A stretch of 32,740 bases of DNA from Deltaproteobacteria bacterium (GTDB lineage: Bacteria > Desulfobacterota_B > Binatia > UBA9968). Position 1 is the first letter of the stretch. Every line of letters begins with the position of its first letter. The notes under the pieces were generated by a model that saw only the letters and a list, made by a program, of their open reading frames with translations, did no database searches and was not told the DNA's origin. Below, in pieces: positions 31,096 to 32,740 of this stretch. The position numbers and the translations under genes were made by a program. The stretch spans positions 1 through 32,740 of the forward strand of contig JACPSF010000072.1 of NCBI GenBank assembly GCA_016193385.1, in the 5' to 3' direction.

Positions 31096-32028
31096 TGCGC
31101 GAATTAGTACGGAACCGCAGGCTGGCGACCCTTATCGTAGGAAGCTTCTTTTGCGCCTTCTTTCTTATGGTGCCCTCCTTAAGGGCGTCGGAACACTCGA
31201 AAAAGTTGAGGCTGGCATACGCCGGCTGGGGCTTGGAAACGGCTATCGCCTGGGTAGGGATCGAGGCTGGCCTGTTCAAGAAATATGACCTGGACGTAGA
31301 GGAGGTTATTATCCGGGACCCACCCTCGGGCGGGGTTCAAGCGCTGATCGGGGTCGATATCTTTTTGGGTTTTGGCAATCCGCTCAATGTCCTACAGACG
31401 ATTCTTACGGGCGGAGACATTGTCTTTCTCGGCTCCCACGTGAGCGTTGAGCAGTTTGGCTTTGGTGTATCTTCCGATATCTCAACCATGCAAGCCCTAA
31501 AAGGGAAAAAGATCGGCGTCTCGGCGGTGGGCGCAGCGCATGATCGCGCTGTCACAGAACTTGATTCAGGGCACACCTTTGAGTTCCGACGTCGCCTCCG
31601 AGGCCAAGAGGAGAGGGATAAAAGTGTTGGAAGTGAAAGACGTCCCGCGAATCACCGCGCTGTTGATGACCACCCGATCCTTCATTAAAAAAGACGAGGA
31701 AGCGGTACGGCGCTTCATGAAGGGCTACCTGGCCGCTATCCATTATTACCTCACGCGTCGAACCGAGAGCATCGGCATCATGAAAAAGTTCTTGTCCCTT
31801 GGCGACCCCAATGCCTTTGACACGATGTACGAGGCCTTCGCCGCTCAGTTGGGGCCTTTTCCCGCGCCTAGCGGAGAGGCCACTCAGGCGATCATTGACG
31901 TGCTTACGGTGGCCGACCAGAAGGCAAAGAATCTTAAGCCTCAAGCCTTGTTCGAACTGCGCTTCCTGGAGGAGCTAAAACAAAGCGGCTTCATCGATAA
32001 TCTCTACAGCGAAAAGAAGAGCTTGTGA
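31095..32028 (+). pseudogene. NMT1/TauA-like ABC transporter substrate-binding protein, frameshifted with missing sequence
   Basis: Two frames make up this gene. The first (from ATG 31095) gives a signal peptide and the N-terminal lobe of an NMT1/THI5-like binding protein: LRLAYAGWGLETAIAWVGIE, LFKKYDLDVE, PSGGVQALIGVDIFLGFG, and LKGKKIGVSAVG. The second (from about 31540) gives the C-terminal lobe: ALSQNLIQGTPLSS, TTRSFIKKDEEAVRRFMKGY, and LRFLEELKQSGFIDNLY. A normal family member has about 30-40 more residues between these two parts. The frame changes between about 31530 and 31560 and the sequence there is missing, so an internal deletion not divisible by three is the best explanation. Such proteins bind small substrates such as aromatic or sulfonate compounds; no permease or ATPase gene is next to it. 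Confidence 0.75.
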
Positions 32029-32057
32029 GGGAGACAAAAGACGACCGGGAGGTTTCG

Positions 32058-32147
32058 ATGAGACTGGAAAACAAAGTGACTATGGTTACTAGAGCTGGGC
32101 GCAACGTCGGGGAAGAAATCTCCAAGGCCCTCGCGGTGAGGGATTAG
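32058..32147 (+). pseudogene. Stub of a short-chain dehydrogenase/reductase
   Basis: A 29-codon frame, ATG 32058 to TAG 32147, reads MRLENKVTMVTRAGRNVGEE and ISKALAVRD. This is the first strand, cofactor loop and helix of an SDR enzyme (normal form VTGAGRNIGEEIAKALA), with the conserved first glycine of the loop changed to arginine and the rest of the gene (about 220 codons) gone. GGGAGG lies before the start. It follows the broken NMT1-like gene by 29 bp, so both seem to be decaying parts of one former operon. Confidence 0.7.
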
Positions 32148-32201
32148 ATGCTCCCAGTTAACTACGGGCCTTGGCCTAATGTTCGATCCTGACTCGCGTC
32201 A

Positions 32202-32240
32202 AGAAAAAGGGGGCAAACCGACCCGTTGCCCCCTTTTTCT
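32202..32240. terminator. Strong bidirectional intrinsic terminator
   Basis: A perfect 15 bp stem: AGAAAAAGGGGGCAA (32202-32216) and TTGCCCCCTTTTTCT (32226-32240) around a 9-base loop. Run of Ts follows the GC core on both strands. It lies between the decayed plus-strand genes and the minus-strand RNA-binding protein and would end transcription from both sides. Confidence 0.9.
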
Positions 32241-32259
32241 TTGCTCTACTATGAGAAAA

Positions 32260-32574
32260 CTACCAGCGGTTACGTCCGCCGCTTCTGTTCCCTCGACCTC
32301 CACTTCCACCTCCACCATCGCGGCTTCCCATAGGCTTGGCCTCATTGACCACCAGGGTACGCCCGTCCAGTTGGGTGCCGTTCAGGGCCTGGATGACCTT
32401 TTGGGCCTCTCCCCCCGAACTCATCTCCACGAAGCCGAAACCCCGTGACTGACCGGTAAATTTATCCGTGATCACCTTGACCGATTCCACGGTCCCGTGC
32501 GCCGCGAATAGCTCCTGCAGTTGCCCCTCCGTTACCGAATAAGGCAAGCCGCCAACATACAATTTGTTACTCAT
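32260..32574 (-). CDS. RRM-type RNA-binding protein, glycine-rich
   Basis: A 104-residue RNA-binding protein. The RRM (1-80) has RNP2 LYVGGLPY (5-12) and RNP1 RGFGFVEM (44-51), with VIQALNGTQLDGRTLVVNEAKP as its last helix and strand. The tail is short and Gly/Arg/Ser-rich (GGGGSGGRGNRSGGRN). Such proteins occur in cyanobacteria and many deltaproteobacteria and are often cold-induced RNA chaperones. An AAGGAGGAG site lies five bases before the ATG. The 166 bp to the window edge contain its upstream region; no clear promoter could be chosen there. Confidence 0.92.
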   Translation of the reverse strand: MSNKLYVGGLPYSVTEGQLQELFAAHGTVESVKVITDKFTGQSRGFGFVEMSSGGEAQKVIQALNGTQLDGRTLVVNEAKPMGSRDGGGGSGGRGNRSGGRNRW

Positions 32575-32740
32575 GTTCTCCTCCTTAATAAGAGAATGTT
32601 AATGTCTTTGACCCTGAGAACCTGACCACCAATGGGAGCAGAACATGGAGAACTAAAAAGGCTGGAACCACGCTCTGGTCGGTTTATCCTTTAGGTATCG
32701 TTTCGCAAGGAGAGACTGACTGGGCCTTCAACCTTTGTCT

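Noticed and set aside
31540..32028. Stand-alone 162-codon gene
   Set aside because: It is the C-terminal lobe of the broken NMT1-like gene, with no ribosome site of its own.

Overview
This 32.7 kb window is a stretch of bacterial chromosome from a Gram-negative organism of moderately high GC. It carries outer-membrane lipoprotein genes (a Pal-like protein and several lipobox proteins), a damaged lolA, and an ExeA-like ATPase. The gene string RNase J - FtsK - LolA - RimO - DksA/TraR-type zinc finger, together with NMT1-type binding protein remnants, PYROXD2-like and GcvT-like genes, suggests an uncultured deltaproteobacterial-type lineage (Desulfobacterota or Binatia-like). That placement is inferred from gene content and was not tested by phylogeny. 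There is no phage, plasmid, CRISPR array, rRNA or recognisable tRNA.

Layout. Positions 1-319: the 5' part of a minus-strand HEPN-like gene that leaves the window, followed by about 430 bp without a gene but with two REP-like hairpins. Positions 755-3650: a divergent pair, a PYROXD2/phytoene-desaturase-like flavoprotein (-) and a GcvT-like folate enzyme (+). Positions 3614-5235: hisF translationally coupled to an M28 peptidase (-). Positions 5356-8430: envelope genes on the plus strand, comprising an internally duplicated lipoprotein, Pal, and two of three small exported paralogues that share one domain. Positions 8487-10443: a NarL-type response regulator and membrane histidine kinase (-). 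The third paralogue (10675-11010) and a YIP1-like membrane protein (11099-11629) follow on the plus strand, ending in a 166 bp MITE-like element.

Positions 11844-18981 form one long minus-strand operon: plsC, rnj, ftsK, lolA (frameshifted and internally deleted), rimO, and a DksA-like gene. Most junctions overlap by 4 to 8 bases. ssb follows on the plus strand, then mazG and a D-2-hydroxyacid dehydrogenase (-, ATGA overlap), and an ExeA-like ATPase with a C-terminal SPOR-like domain behind a coiled-coil protein (-). aguB-aguA (+) encodes the two steps from agmatine to putrescine. rmuC (+) is preceded by a 70-residue unknown. A 414 bp gap contains a minus-strand terminator. Next come a DUF3568-like lipoprotein and a secreted repeat protein (+), a ferredoxin/zinc-ribbon fusion with a CopD-like membrane protein (-), and gloA (-).

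The right end shows decay: an NMT1-type substrate-binding protein broken by a frameshift with missing sequence, a 29-codon stub of a short-chain dehydrogenase, then a strong bidirectional terminator and a small RRM protein (-). The most noteworthy items are the three-paralogue family flanking a two-component system, the duplicated lipoprotein, the ferredoxin-zinc ribbon-coil fusion, the MITE-like element, a possible small RNA, and the repeated pattern of internal deletion plus frameshift in lolA and the NMT1 gene, which could be real decay or assembly error.
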